In this document: positions 35,089-43,163 of the stretch, in pieces
Numbering within the stretch: position 1 is the first letter of the stretch
Layout: every line of letters begins with the position of its first letter
Origin: an uncultured Verrucomicrobiota bacterium
GTDB taxonomy: Bacteria; Verrucomicrobiota; Kiritimatiellia; SS1-B-03-39; UBA6053
DNA length: 64,000 bases
Reading direction: 5' to 3'
NCBI GenBank assembly: GCA_937127435.1
Contig: CAKZLZ010000052.1
Coordinates: forward strand, 1 to 64,000
Program-made: the position numbers and the translations under genes
The notes under the pieces: model-generated
What the model was told of the DNA's origin: nothing
The model's database searches: none
What the model saw: only the letters and a program-made list of their open reading frames with translations

Positions 35089-36918
35089 ATGAAATCTCTT
35101 CACATTAGCTTCCTTTTCATCTCCCTGACCTCATTTCATTTACACGCAAAATCCCTCCAGGTGACCCAAGCCATGCAAAATCTTTCTCCGACCCATCCCC
35201 GGCTTTTTCTGAATCAGAAAGGAGAAGCGGATCTGAAAGCAAAGATCGCCCGCAATCCCTCCCTCCAACCCCTTGCAGACCGTATTGTGGAAACCGCCGC
35301 GGAATTCCTGACACTTCCCCCTGTGGAACGGGAACTTGAAGGAAGAAGGCTGCTTGATGTCTCCCGTACCGCACTGTCCCGGATTACCCATCTCAGCATG
35401 GCGTATCGGCTGACCGGCGAAGAAAAATACGCAAGAAGAGCCATTCAGGAAATGACCGCTGCCGCCGGATTCTCAGACTGGAATCCCAGCCACTTTCTGG
35501 ACACCGCGGAAATGACCGCTGCGCTGGGTTTGGGCTATGACTGGTGTTATTCAGCAATGAGTCCGGAGGAACGCGACCTCATTGCCCATGCCATTCTGGA
35601 GAAAGGACTCCGCAGCTCCCTTCCGGATCCGGAAACCGGCGAGCATCCGGGCTACACAAAATCTCATCACAATTGGAACCAGGTCTGCAACGGCGGTCTG
35701 GCCGTGGGAGCCCTGGCGGTGGCGGAACGGGACCCCGCCCTTGCGATGATGATTATCGACCGTGCAGTAAAGTACCTTCCGGAGGTCATCAAAACCTACG
35801 CCCCTGACGGCGCCTATGTCGAAGGCCCCATGTACTGGACCTATGGCACCACTTTCAATGTGATGTTTCTGGATGCGGTTGAAACCGCCCTGGGAACCGA
35901 CTTCGGCCTCGGAAGCATGCCCGGTTTTCTGGAGTCCGCAGATTTCATGCAACACATCACCGGCCCCTCGGGTCTGTACTTCAATTTTGCAGACTGCAGT
36001 GAAAAAGCCTCTCTGCAACCGGCACTGTTTTGGATGGCCCGCCGGTGGGAGCAGCCCTCGCTGCTGTGGAGCCAATGGCAGTTTCTTCAGGCCACAGGGA
36101 GTACCCAGCGGAGCCGCTTCATGCCCTTCCTCCTCATCTGGGCACCGGAAGAAACCCAGAAAGAAAAACCCTCTCTTACCCACTGGCATGGTGACGGATC
36201 CATGCCGGTGGCCTTTCACCGCTCCCACTGGGGAGCTGATGCCACCTATGTTGCCATCAAGGGCGGCTCCCCCAAGCTGAATCACGCACACATGGATGTG
36301 GGATCTTTTGTTCTGGAAATGAACGGGGTCCGCTGGGCCTACGATCTGGGCAAGGTCAACTATCACCATGTCGAACGGGAAGGCATCCAGCTCTGGAACA
36401 GCGCTCAGGATGCTGAACGCTGGAAAATCTTCCGCCTCGGAAGCTTCTCCCATAACATTTTCACCGTGAACGGTCAGCAACAACGGGTGGAAGGCGAGGC
36501 CCCCATCCTCAGTTCCACCCCCGCACCCGAACATAAAACCGTGGTGGATCTCTCGGAATTGTACCTGGGACAGCTCGATGAGGCCCTCCGGTCCATACGT
36601 CTGATCGACCCCAACCATGTCCTGCTGGAAGACCGGGTAAAAACGCCTGCAAAACCCACCCGGATCCGCTGGGGAATGGTCACCCGGGCAAAAGTGGAAC
36701 GACTGAACCCTCAAGTCGTAAGCCTGAAGCAAAACGGCCAGATGCTGTTGGCCCGCATTGAAGGGCTGGCGCATGCAGAATGGCAGGTGCAGAATATTTC
36801 AAAACCGATCCATGACTGGGAGCCGGAAAACCCCGGAGCCAGCATGCTGATTTTTGAAGCGGATCTTCCCGAAGATTCCGAAAGCGTCTGGCAGGTTCAC
36901 TTTCAGGAAGCCCGCTAA
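35089..36918 (+). CDS. Secreted heparinase II/III-family lyase (second copy type)
   Basis: A 609-residue exported enzyme with signal peptide (about 1-20, ending LHAK). The toroid domain starts with HPRLFLNQKGEADLKAKI and includes GYDWCYSAM and HHNWNQVCNGG (about 193-203), the segment around the expected catalytic Asn/His/Tyr of this fold. The C-terminal sandwich contains NHAHMDVGSFVLEMNGVRWAYDLG (cited here in part, about 397-416) and SHNIFTVNG. It differs in domain content from the 916-aa lyase at 11 kb, which carries an extra N-terminal domain. A role in uronate release fits the mannonate dehydratase nearby. Confidence 0.87.
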   Translation: MKSLHISFLFISLTSFHLHAKSLQVTQAMQNLSPTHPRLFLNQKGEADLKAKIARNPSLQPLADRIVETAAEFLTLPPVERELEGRRLLDVSRTALSRITHLSMAYRLTGEEKYARRAIQEMTAAAGFSDWNPSHFLDTAEMTAALGLGYDWCYSAMSPEERDLIAHAILEKGLRSSLPDPETGEHPGYTKSHHNWNQVCNGGLAVGALAVAERDPALAMMIIDRAVKYLPEVIKTYAPDGAYVEGPMYWTYGTTFNVMFLDAVETALGTDFGLGSMPGFLESADFMQHITGPSGLYFNFADCSEKASLQPALFWMARRWEQPSLLWSQWQFLQATGSTQRSRFMPFLLIWAPEETQKEKPSLTHWHGDGSMPVAFHRSHWGADATYVAIKGGSPKLNHAHMDVGSFVLEMNGVRWAYDLGKVNYHHVEREGIQLWNSAQDAERWKIFRLGSFSHNIFTVNGQQQRVEGEAPILSSTPAPEHKTVVDLSELYLGQLDEALRSIRLIDPNHVLLEDRVKTPAKPTRIRWGMVTRAKVERLNPQVVSLKQNGQMLLARIEGLAHAEWQVQNISKPIHDWEPENPGASMLIFEADLPEDSESVWQVHFQEAR

Positions 36919-36931
36919 GCGTTCAGGAAGG

Positions 36932-37738
36932 TCAGCGGCGACGTAAAAAAACTGTTAATCCCATTCCCGCAATCACCATCAACAGAAAGGTAGAAGGCTC
37001 AGGAATCTGGGTGAATTCAAAGTTGCTGAAATTTCCTGCCACATCATCGTCCCGGGTGATGCCGATATAGGTTAAACTTTGCACCGAACTAAAGTAGAGA
37101 ACTGACGGAGTGTCTCCAACCTTATCACTATGGAAGGTAATGGTTCCACTATTTGTGGTCCCATAGCCACTCGCCGGCGTGAAATCCAAAACGATGGAAT
37201 AAGTGCGTTGACCAAACCCGTCAGTCCCTTCAGCGCTTCCCGCTGCACCTGGACCCACGTAATATTCTTTTGCATTTATTGAGCTGACGCGAGTGAGAGC
37301 GGTTGCTCTGGCACTCGAGGCATCACTCGCAAAATCTTCATCAAGATCGATGGGTACGGTAAAATATCCTAGAGAAAGAAAATTAGCGCCTCCACCTGAA
37401 GTCGGATTTAAGGTGGCCGTAAGCGAAAAGATTCCGTCCGTCGTTCCCATGTGGTCGTTGATATAGCTGCCGACCCCCAACAGGGCTGCCGCGCCGGATT
37501 CAGAAGATCCTGCAGTTACATCGCCATTCGCTTTAAAAGCGGTCGAGGCCGTCCAGGTATCAGATCCCCCGGCTGAGGTAAGGGCACTACTGAAGACGGT
37601 CGCGGTTTTCCCATTCAAGTTTTCAGAATCCAATCCTCCAAAATCGTGTGAAATCAGTACCGTTTCTCCAAAAGCCGTTGTAGAGAACAACAACATGAAA
37701 ACGGTAAATACTTTTAAAGTGAATGAGGGGAATGTCAT
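36932..37738 (-). CDS. PEP-CTERM exported protein
   Basis: A 268-residue protein; ATG 37738 is preferred because a GGAG lies eight bases upstream, with an in-frame ATG nine codons earlier rejected. Signal peptide (about 1-24, ending TTAFG) and a C-terminal PEP-CTERM tail: IPEPST, hydrophobic FLLMVIAGMGLTVFL, then RRR. The body is Ser/Gly/Thr-rich and beta-predicted (for example TATLNPTSGGGANFLSLGYF), perhaps a surface lectin-like domain. Converges on the lyase gene with 13 bases between. Confidence 0.85.
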   Translation of the reverse strand: MTFPSFTLKVFTVFMLLFSTTAFGETVLISHDFGGLDSENLNGKTATVFSSALTSAGGSDTWTASTAFKANGDVTAGSSESGAAALLGVGSYINDHMGTTDGIFSLTATLNPTSGGGANFLSLGYFTVPIDLDEDFASDASSARATALTRVSSINAKEYYVGPGAAGSAEGTDGFGQRTYSIVLDFTPASGYGTTNSGTITFHSDKVGDTPSVLYFSSVQSLTYIGITRDDDVAGNFSNFEFTQIPEPSTFLLMVIAGMGLTVFLRRR

Positions 37739-37883
37739 AAATGGACTCCAATTTTTAAAATACACTAGTGCAAATGGAGAACGTCTTCAATGGAAATATC
37801 CGTAACTCCAGTAAATCATTAAGCCTTTCAGGGAATTAAAGTCTTAAAAGCCCCTTTACCTATACATTTACGCGTATTGAATT

Positions 37884-38855
37884 TTACTCAAAAGGAACTC
37901 CCAGGGTCTCCAGAATCCCTTTCAAATATCCGATAGCGAACAGGCGTCCCAAGTCGCCATAGCCCGGCTGATCGTTTGCTTCCCCGGCCATGCTGGGTAC
38001 ATGATCCACCCGGATCGGCCCGTCAAAGCCACTCTGGTGATATAATTCCAGAACCTGCACCATATCCGTCGGGCCTTCGTCATGAAAAGTTTCATCGAAG
38101 CATTCCGCGGCCCCCTTCACATCCCGGAAGTGCACAAAAAAGATTTGATTTTTTTGTCCGAAATGCGGAATCCACTTCGCATGATCTGTTTGCATCAGCC
38201 CGAAATTTGCCTGACAATAAGTGACCCCGTGACTGGCGCTGTCCACCAACGATAAGGCCCGGTCAAAGTTTTCCGGTTTATACAGAATACGTCCCATTCC
38301 ACGTAAGGAAGGTAATGGCGGATCATCGGGATGCATACCCATTTTGACCCCGGACTCTTCCGCCACCGGCATCACATTCTGAATAAAGTAGCGGTAGTTG
38401 TCCCACATCTGCGCTTCGGAGATCTCGCCGTATTGGGTAAGATCTTTTGGAGAGCGCGCAAGATCAAATCTCGTCACCTGCGCTCCGCCCCGCCCGGGTG
38501 CATCCGTCTGATTGCGATGCCAGCCAATTCCCGCCATAAAATTATAACAAATCAGGGGAATGCCCAATTCCCCCATGTTGCGGAGCATCTGCTGATACCG
38601 TTCAATATCCTCATCCCTTCCCGGCAGCCCCAATTTAATTCGGGTCATATCGAATTGGTCCCCTTCCAGTCCATAAAGTTTGAACCCGGCTGCATCAAAA
38701 CGTTCTTTAATGGTTTTCAGACTCTCACTATTCCAGATGGCAGGGAGCCCGGTGAGATCGGGCGCACATTTACAAATGGCATGCTTCACCCCCAACTGGG
38801 CGGACAGTTTCCATAGTCGGTTGGGAGTGGAGGGAAGGAATTCAGCAATTTTCAT
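37884..38855 (-). CDS. uxuA: Mannonate dehydratase (UxuA family)
   Basis: Dehydrates D-mannonate to 2-keto-3-deoxygluconate in hexuronate catabolism, in the cytoplasm. It is a 323-residue TIM barrel with family segments MAGIGWHRN, MHPDDPP (metal-binding His) and VHFRDVKG, and a C-terminal IRVDHVPSMAGE. It is somewhat shorter than many UxuA proteins (350-395 aa). The start at MKIAEFLPS removes a 16-residue extension that has no support. It fits the lyases and the IclR regulator of this cluster. Confidence 0.9.
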   Translation of the reverse strand: MKIAEFLPSTPNRLWKLSAQLGVKHAICKCAPDLTGLPAIWNSESLKTIKERFDAAGFKLYGLEGDQFDMTRIKLGLPGRDEDIERYQQMLRNMGELGIPLICYNFMAGIGWHRNQTDAPGRGGAQVTRFDLARSPKDLTQYGEISEAQMWDNYRYFIQNVMPVAEESGVKMGMHPDDPPLPSLRGMGRILYKPENFDRALSLVDSASHGVTYCQANFGLMQTDHAKWIPHFGQKNQIFFVHFRDVKGAAECFDETFHDEGPTDMVQVLELYHQSGFDGPIRVDHVPSMAGEANDQPGYGDLGRLFAIGYLKGILETLGVPFE

Positions 38856-38914
38856 AAAGGAGCACCAAGGATTGGTTGAGTAGAAAATGACATGATAGTA
38901 CAAAGATAATTTTT

Positions 38915-39096
38915 GCCACGAAAAGGCACAAAAAAAACACCTCCCCTATAACCCTGTTTCGGAGAAAAAAGGAACCTAATACACACCAAAATATACAAAA
39001 TTATTTCAAATATATTTTGTGATTTTTGCGCCTTCTGTGGGTAAAAATGGTTCAGAACGGGCTTATAGAGGTGGCGTTCTTGTGCCTTTTTGTGGC
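38915..39096. repeat. Separated inverted repeat of the GCCACGAAAAGGCACAA type
   Basis: Arms at 38915-38934 and 39077-39096 match inversely at 18 of 20 positions, with about 140 bases between. The arms lie upstream of the mannonate dehydratase gene and just inside the 3' flank of the RraA-like gene. Very similar phrases (CACGAAAAGGCACAAAA) occur as dispersed repeats in many bacterial genomes as I recall, so this is likely a non-mobile repeat rather than an insertion sequence; no transposase is present between the arms. Confidence 0.6.
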
Positions 39097-39106
39097 CGAA
39101 CCAGAA

Positions 39107-39826
39107 CTAAAAATAACCGCCACGGTCATGAATTTCCTGAGCAGAAAGCCCGGCGGCAACCCATTCTTTAATTTCCTCTTCATTCGATTCAATCCCTTCG
39201 GCACGCTCCAGTACCTGAACCGCAATTTTCCGCGGAATAATCAGGGCACCATCAATGTCGGCCATCACGATATCTCCGGGTTTAATAATCACCGTGCCCA
39301 CAAAAATCGGTACCTGCCAGGCAACAAGCTTGGTGCGGGACAGGGCACCATTGCTGGTACGGTACTTGGACCAAATCGGAAATTTCTGACTCAGGATGTC
39401 TTTGGTATCACGAATACCGCCATCGATAATCGCACCCCGACAACCGCGCTTCATTGCGGCCTGGGTCATCACCCCGCCCCAGTGAGACGCTTCGTCCTCT
39501 CCGTTCGCATTCCAAATCACCACGTTGCCATCTTTGAGGTCTTCAAGCATCTTCACCCGCAACTCCAACTCTCCGCCCATGGTCGGATCCTTGATCGCTT
39601 TCACTGTAAAGGCTTCACCGCAAACCACCATTTCGTCACGCAACGGCATAATTCCCGGCGGAAGCGCCTGGGAAGGCATGCACATTTCGCGCATCACATC
39701 ATTCACCGCACCGGTGTATAATTTTTCAAATCGGGCACAGAGTTCTTTTACCGGTATCGTCAATTCAACATCATCCACACTGTCGCGGAGCTGCTGCAAG
39801 GCATCGACTTTCATTTTATGGGCCAT
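39107..39826 (-). CDS. RraA-family protein (aldolase/demethylmenaquinone-methyltransferase-like fold)
   Basis: A 239-residue member of the RraA/HMG-aldolase family. It has the DVMREMCMPSQALPPGIMPLR-type opening (shortened here), GNVVIWNANGE, and the signature GAIIDGGIRDTKDI with the conserved Arg-Asp pair. Family members cleave 4-hydroxy-4-methyl-2-oxoglutarate or oxaloacetate or related keto acids, or regulate RNase E. The position beside UxuA and opposite an IclR regulator favours a keto-acid-cleaving or sugar-acid role. Confidence 0.85.
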   Translation of the reverse strand: MAHKMKVDALQQLRDSVDDVELTIPVKELCARFEKLYTGAVNDVMREMCMPSQALPPGIMPLRDEMVVCGEAFTVKAIKDPTMGGELELRVKMLEDLKDGNVVIWNANGEDEASHWGGVMTQAAMKRGCRGAIIDGGIRDTKDILSQKFPIWSKYRTSNGALSRTKLVAWQVPIFVGTVIIKPGDIVMADIDGALIIPRKIAVQVLERAEGIESNEEEIKEWVAAGLSAQEIHDRGGYF

Positions 39827-39861
39827 AAGTTTTCTCAGTTAAGGTTGGAGTTGGAATATTT

Positions 39862-39882
39862 TATGTCAGTTATTTTGACATA
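39862..39882. promoter_or_regulatory. Palindromic operator candidate for the IclR regulator
   Basis: Seven-bp arms TATGTCA and TGACATA separated by seven bases, in the 119-base gap between divergent rraA-like and iclR genes. A further half-site TGACAT lies at 39939-39944, immediately before the iclR start codon. Location and symmetry fit autoregulation and control of the divergent gene. Confidence 0.6.
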
Positions 39883-39945
39883 TTTATACTATCATGTATT
39901 TAGAACATAATACAAGCATATTATTTAATCAGAATATCTGACATT

Positions 39946-40692
39946 ATGAAAGAATCCCCGAACCAAAGCATCTCCCGCGGCATTCAAATCCTCCGGGCGG
40001 CCGCGTCTTCTCCGGATGGTCTCAGCGTACAGGAAATGGCGGAACTGCTGCAAGTGAGCCGACCCACCGCGCACAATCTTGCCACCACTCTTCACCACGA
40101 ACAGTTCCTCAGCAAGCACAGCAAGCCGGTCCGCTACAGCATCGGCCCCGAACCTGCACGCATTGCCGCGGAGGCACAGTGTCATCAACGTCAGCAGAAA
40201 GCCAAAGCACTGATGCTTCAATTCGCCAAAGACTATCCCGAAACCGGATGGGTATTTACGGAAGCCGGTGCGGATGAAATGCGGATCCTCCTCCGATTGG
40301 ATTTTAAACGTCCCACCATTGTGGAGCGGGTGGATCGTGAAGTCTCCCATCCCTACGACGCCGCCACCGCACTTATTTTTCATGCCTTCGCGGACGAACC
40401 CCGGGCAGAAGCTTTGCGACGTCGATTTCCCTTTCCAGAATTTGGCCGCAGTGTTTTCGAAACCCGGGAAAACTTTCAGGATGCGCTTAAAGAAATCCGG
40501 AAAAACGGATATGTAACCAAACCCTGGTTTAGCAGACGTGAACTCGGCGCCGTGGCCGTACCCATTTTTAACCGTGACCACACGCTCACCGGTGCGATCG
40601 GTGCCTTTTTTCCTATTGAACGTTTTGACGAGAACTCCGGACCCGTGCTAAAGACCCTGCTGAAGAGTGCGATTCAACTCGGAAAAATTTAA
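39946..40692 (+). CDS. IclR-family transcriptional regulator
   Basis: A 248-residue repressor/activator with an N-terminal winged helix-turn-helix (about 8-70: LSVQEMAELLQVSRPTAHNLATTL) and a C-terminal IclR effector domain. The effector domain runs from about 85 with PTIVERVDREVSHPYDAATALIFHAF and ends IGAFFPIERFDENSG. This family includes KdgR-type regulators of uronate and pectate breakdown. The divergent arrangement with the RraA-like gene and nearby mannonate dehydratase suggests it senses a sugar-acid intermediate. The next gene starts 58 bases downstream. Confidence 0.93.
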   Translation: MKESPNQSISRGIQILRAAASSPDGLSVQEMAELLQVSRPTAHNLATTLHHEQFLSKHSKPVRYSIGPEPARIAAEAQCHQRQQKAKALMLQFAKDYPETGWVFTEAGADEMRILLRLDFKRPTIVERVDREVSHPYDAATALIFHAFADEPRAEALRRRFPFPEFGRSVFETRENFQDALKEIRKNGYVTKPWFSRRELGAVAVPIFNRDHTLTGAIGAFFPIERFDENSGPVLKTLLKSAIQLGKI

Positions 40693-40750
40693 CCCCTTCC
40701 CCATCTTTCCATCTCCTTTAACTCCAACAGCCCATATCCAGGACCTGAAA

Positions 40751-41761
40751 ATGCTTTCACTCCCCGAAGAAATTCAATTACACAACATCGTCGAAACCGC
40801 TCCGTATCTCGGAAAAGGCCCGGAGACCTTTCTCCGACTTCCGGAAAACGTACGCGTACACCTCAACGACAATGCCAAACAACGCGCCTTCCACAGCAGC
40901 GGATGCGAATTGCGTTTCCGCCTGAAAAGCCCCTCTTGTAAAATCAGCATAAAGACCTGTGACATCGGTGGCATGGGACATGGCGGCGGACTTGCACAAA
41001 TCCTGTTCGGTGATTTCAGCCATGGCTACTTCCCGGTCATTCTCGGAGAAAACGAGTTCGAATTCACTGCCCCTCAACACGACAATTTAAGCAAGGTATC
41101 TGAGCAGCCTCTGTTTGATCCGGCCCTGGTCAGAATCCTCCTCCCCACCCATGCCGCAATCTGCGGAATCGAAATGGATGGAAGCTTTGCCGCCCCCGAA
41201 CCGGGAGATGTACCCGAACGCCGGGCTCTGCATTACGGCTCTTCGATCACCCATGGCTCCGGCAGTCTCACCTCCCGCGAAACCTGGGCCGGGATCAGCG
41301 CAACCAACCAGAACGCGGACCTCATCAACCTCGGTTTGGGAGGAGGATGCCACTGTGAACCCGAAATGACCGATTATCTTTGCGGAAGAAATGATTTTGA
41401 TTATGCGGTAATCGAAACCGGAATCAACATGCTCGGACTCGATCCGGACATTGCGGACAAAAACATCGGGAACCTCATCCAAAAATTCACCACTGCCCAC
41501 GCGGACAAACCCGTCTTCTTTGTAGGCGTCTTCCCCTGTCACAACGATGTGCAAAATAACGATCAGGGACGTGCACAGGAAATAAGAGATTTTGTAGAGA
41601 ACGAAGTCAAGGCACTCAACAATCCCAACGCGCATTTCATCGACGGCAAACAAGCACTGGATCCACGCACCGGCCTGACCACCGACCTGACCCATCCCTC
41701 CCCCGCCGGCATGATTCAGATCGGAAACTTCATTTCAGCCGAAATCAAAAAACGGCTTTAA
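40751..41761 (+). CDS. SGNH-type hydrolase with N-terminal beta-domain (deacetylase/esterase-like)
   Basis: A 336-residue protein; ATG 40751 follows an AGGA site, and a longer reading start is rejected. Residues about 1-150 form a beta-rich domain like those of CE2/SGNH-2 carbohydrate esterases. The catalytic domain starts with ALHYGSSITHGSG (presumed nucleophile S165), then GLGGGC (block II), ETGIN (block III, with Asn) and DLTHPSPAG (block V Asp/His). There is no signal peptide, so it probably acts on an imported acylated sugar. It is downstream of iclR and overlaps the toxin gene end by four bases. Confidence 0.85.
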   Translation: MLSLPEEIQLHNIVETAPYLGKGPETFLRLPENVRVHLNDNAKQRAFHSSGCELRFRLKSPSCKISIKTCDIGGMGHGGGLAQILFGDFSHGYFPVILGENEFEFTAPQHDNLSKVSEQPLFDPALVRILLPTHAAICGIEMDGSFAAPEPGDVPERRALHYGSSITHGSGSLTSRETWAGISATNQNADLINLGLGGGCHCEPEMTDYLCGRNDFDYAVIETGINMLGLDPDIADKNIGNLIQKFTTAHADKPVFFVGVFPCHNDVQNNDQGRAQEIRDFVENEVKALNNPNAHFIDGKQALDPRTGLTTDLTHPSPAGMIQIGNFISAEIKKRL

Positions 41762-42180
41762 TTAAACGGATTTTGAATCGTCAGACCGCCAATCTGTCGA
41801 CCATCCTGCAAATCTTCCGAATACAATGTTTCAGCTCCTGACATTAAAGCTGAAGCAAGGATAAGACTGTCGAAATAACGATACTGCGTCTGCTGTTGAA
41901 GCAACAAGGCTTCTTCCCACACGGCCTTGGTCGGAAATACAGAACACATAGGATACAGAAATTCACTTGTAAGAGATTGCAAGGCCCTCACCGAGAGTGG
42001 CATTTTAAATTTGTGTAACGCCACATTGTAAAACTCCTGAATTACCTGCCAGGAAATCACCCCCACTCCCTGATCTAAAGCCTGTGACACCAAGGTCAAC
42101 GCAACCTGTTGCTTTCGTGTATCTGAATACTCGAAACAGTAGATCAAAATGTTTGTATCAAAAAAGACTCTACCTTTCAT
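41758..42180 (-). CDS. PIN-domain ribonuclease toxin (VapC-like)
   Basis: A 140-residue PIN-domain nuclease, the likely toxin of a type II module. The acidic active-site residues are D8 (FFDTN), E49 (VIQEF) and D104 (YFDSL), followed by LYSEDLQDG, as usual in VapC. Its start overlaps the antitoxin stop by 11 bases. Its own stop overlaps the convergent SGNH gene by four bases. Substrates of such toxins are typically tRNAs or rRNA; unknown here. Confidence 0.9.
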   Translation of the reverse strand: MKGRVFFDTNILIYCFEYSDTRKQQVALTLVSQALDQGVGVISWQVIQEFYNVALHKFKMPLSVRALQSLTSEFLYPMCSVFPTKAVWEEALLLQQQTQYRYFDSLILASALMSGAETLYSEDLQDGRQIGGLTIQNPFN

Positions 42181-42394
42181 TCATTTCGTCCCGACTGAAT
42201 TTTCGGTTCCCCACCTCATAACTTCCTTGCGCTTCTTTGACAAAATTCAGAAAGGCTTCCCCTTTCCGGGACTGGGTCTCTAACGAATCCAACCAATCCC
42301 GAAACATTTGGTTTAAGGAGGTATGCCTTTCATCGGCAATTCTACGTGCTTTCTCGATTTTGGCCTCCTCAGCACTTAAGGTTATATTTTTCAT
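42170..42394 (-). CDS. Ribbon-helix-helix-type antitoxin (VapB-like)
   Basis: A 74-residue antitoxin; ATG 42394 is chosen at MKNITLSAEEAK, the usual first beta-strand of ribbon-helix-helix proteins. An upstream alternative adds a Cys/His-rich leader and lies within the operator-like region. The N-terminal DNA-binding part (about 1-45: KARRIADERHTSLNQMFRDWL) is followed by a charged tail that would wrap the toxin. Cotranscribed with the overlapping PIN gene. Confidence 0.82.
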   Translation of the reverse strand: MKNITLSAEEAKIEKARRIADERHTSLNQMFRDWLDSLETQSRKGEAFLNFVKEAQGSYEVGNRKFSRDEMNER

Positions 42395-42399
42395 ATTCA

Positions 42400-42427
42400 C
42401 ACTGTAGCAGTGCACAATACAACAGTG
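42400..42427. promoter_or_regulatory. CAGTG operator cluster upstream of the antitoxin gene
   Basis: A palindrome CACTG-TAG-CAGTG (42400-42412) and another CAGTG half-site at 42423-42427, immediately upstream of the antitoxin start on the minus strand. Repeated short palindromes at this position are typical of toxin-antitoxin autoregulation. Confidence 0.6.
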
Positions 42428-42486
42428 CAAGTGAAAGTGCTTATATTGTTCCGCATGGGGCAGGAGTGCCCGCGCTCCGGTAACCT

Positions 42487-43056
42487 TTATAAGCGCTCGC
42501 GGATAAACGCCGCCACATGTTTCCCGAGGTATTCATAGCCTTCGGGGGTGTAGTGAACCCCGTCCGGGAGCAAGATATTGTCCCGGCCCGCGGATTCCAC
42601 CACGGAATAGAGCGGATTCACTTCGATATTGAATTCCGCAGCCACAGTTCCGGCCAAAGTATTGTAGGCGATGACATCATCCAGGAAACGGTCAAAGCCT
42701 TTATTCTGATGATGCCATTCCTGGTTCACAGGTGTGGTATTGGCCCAAATGATTTTTGCCGCAGTTTTGGTGCTGAGCAAATCAAAAATCCAGCGGAGAT
42801 TTTCTCCGTATTGCGCCAATGAAACGGAAGAGTCCGGGCAGTCAAACTCTTTGCGCAGATCATGCAATCCGCAGTTGATATGAATGAGGTCTGCAGGATG
42901 CTCAAAGATCCATGATTCCAAGTTCGCTTTCAGCTTCTCGGACGAGCCGCCGTTGATATCCGGACTCCAGAGTTCTGCAACATCCTGCAGCTCCTCTTTT
43001 ACGGTTCCTTGATAGCCCAAACGAATAGAGTCGCCGATTAAAAAATATTTTTTCAT
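42487..43056 (-). CDS. SGNH/GDSL hydrolase
   Basis: A 189-residue esterase/lipase-type protein. Block I is LIGDSIRLGY with nucleophile S10, block III is INCGLHDL (His replaces the usual Asn pattern), and block V is LPDGVHYTPEGY with the catalytic Asp/His. The ATG at 43056 is chosen because an upstream in-frame start adds an unrelated hydrophobic, Cys-containing leader. There is no signal peptide. It is a second SGNH enzyme in the cluster, divergent from the sulfatase gene, and may deacetylate imported sugars. Confidence 0.85.
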   Translation of the reverse strand: MKKYFLIGDSIRLGYQGTVKEELQDVAELWSPDINGGSSEKLKANLESWIFEHPADLIHINCGLHDLRKEFDCPDSSVSLAQYGENLRWIFDLLSTKTAAKIIWANTTPVNQEWHHQNKGFDRFLDDVIAYNTLAGTVAAEFNIEVNPLYSVVESAGRDNILLPDGVHYTPEGYEYLGKHVAAFIRERL

Positions 43057-43163
43057 AAGAGAATAACTGTAGGAGTGATTGACAAGACAAGGGGATAAAT
43101 TGCATATAAATTGAGACGCATTCGTACATCCCACCTCCATTTACCTTCACAAGATTTACCCTT

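Noticed and set aside
35551-36774. Long antisense frame (407 aa) opposite the heparinase-like lyase
   Set aside because: The sense frame has signal peptide and family motifs; the antisense product has no recognisable fold and no ribosome site. Typical GC-rich shadow.
38915-39096. Insertion-sequence ends
   Set aside because: No transposase or target-site duplication between or around the arms, and the arms are far too close together for an IS.
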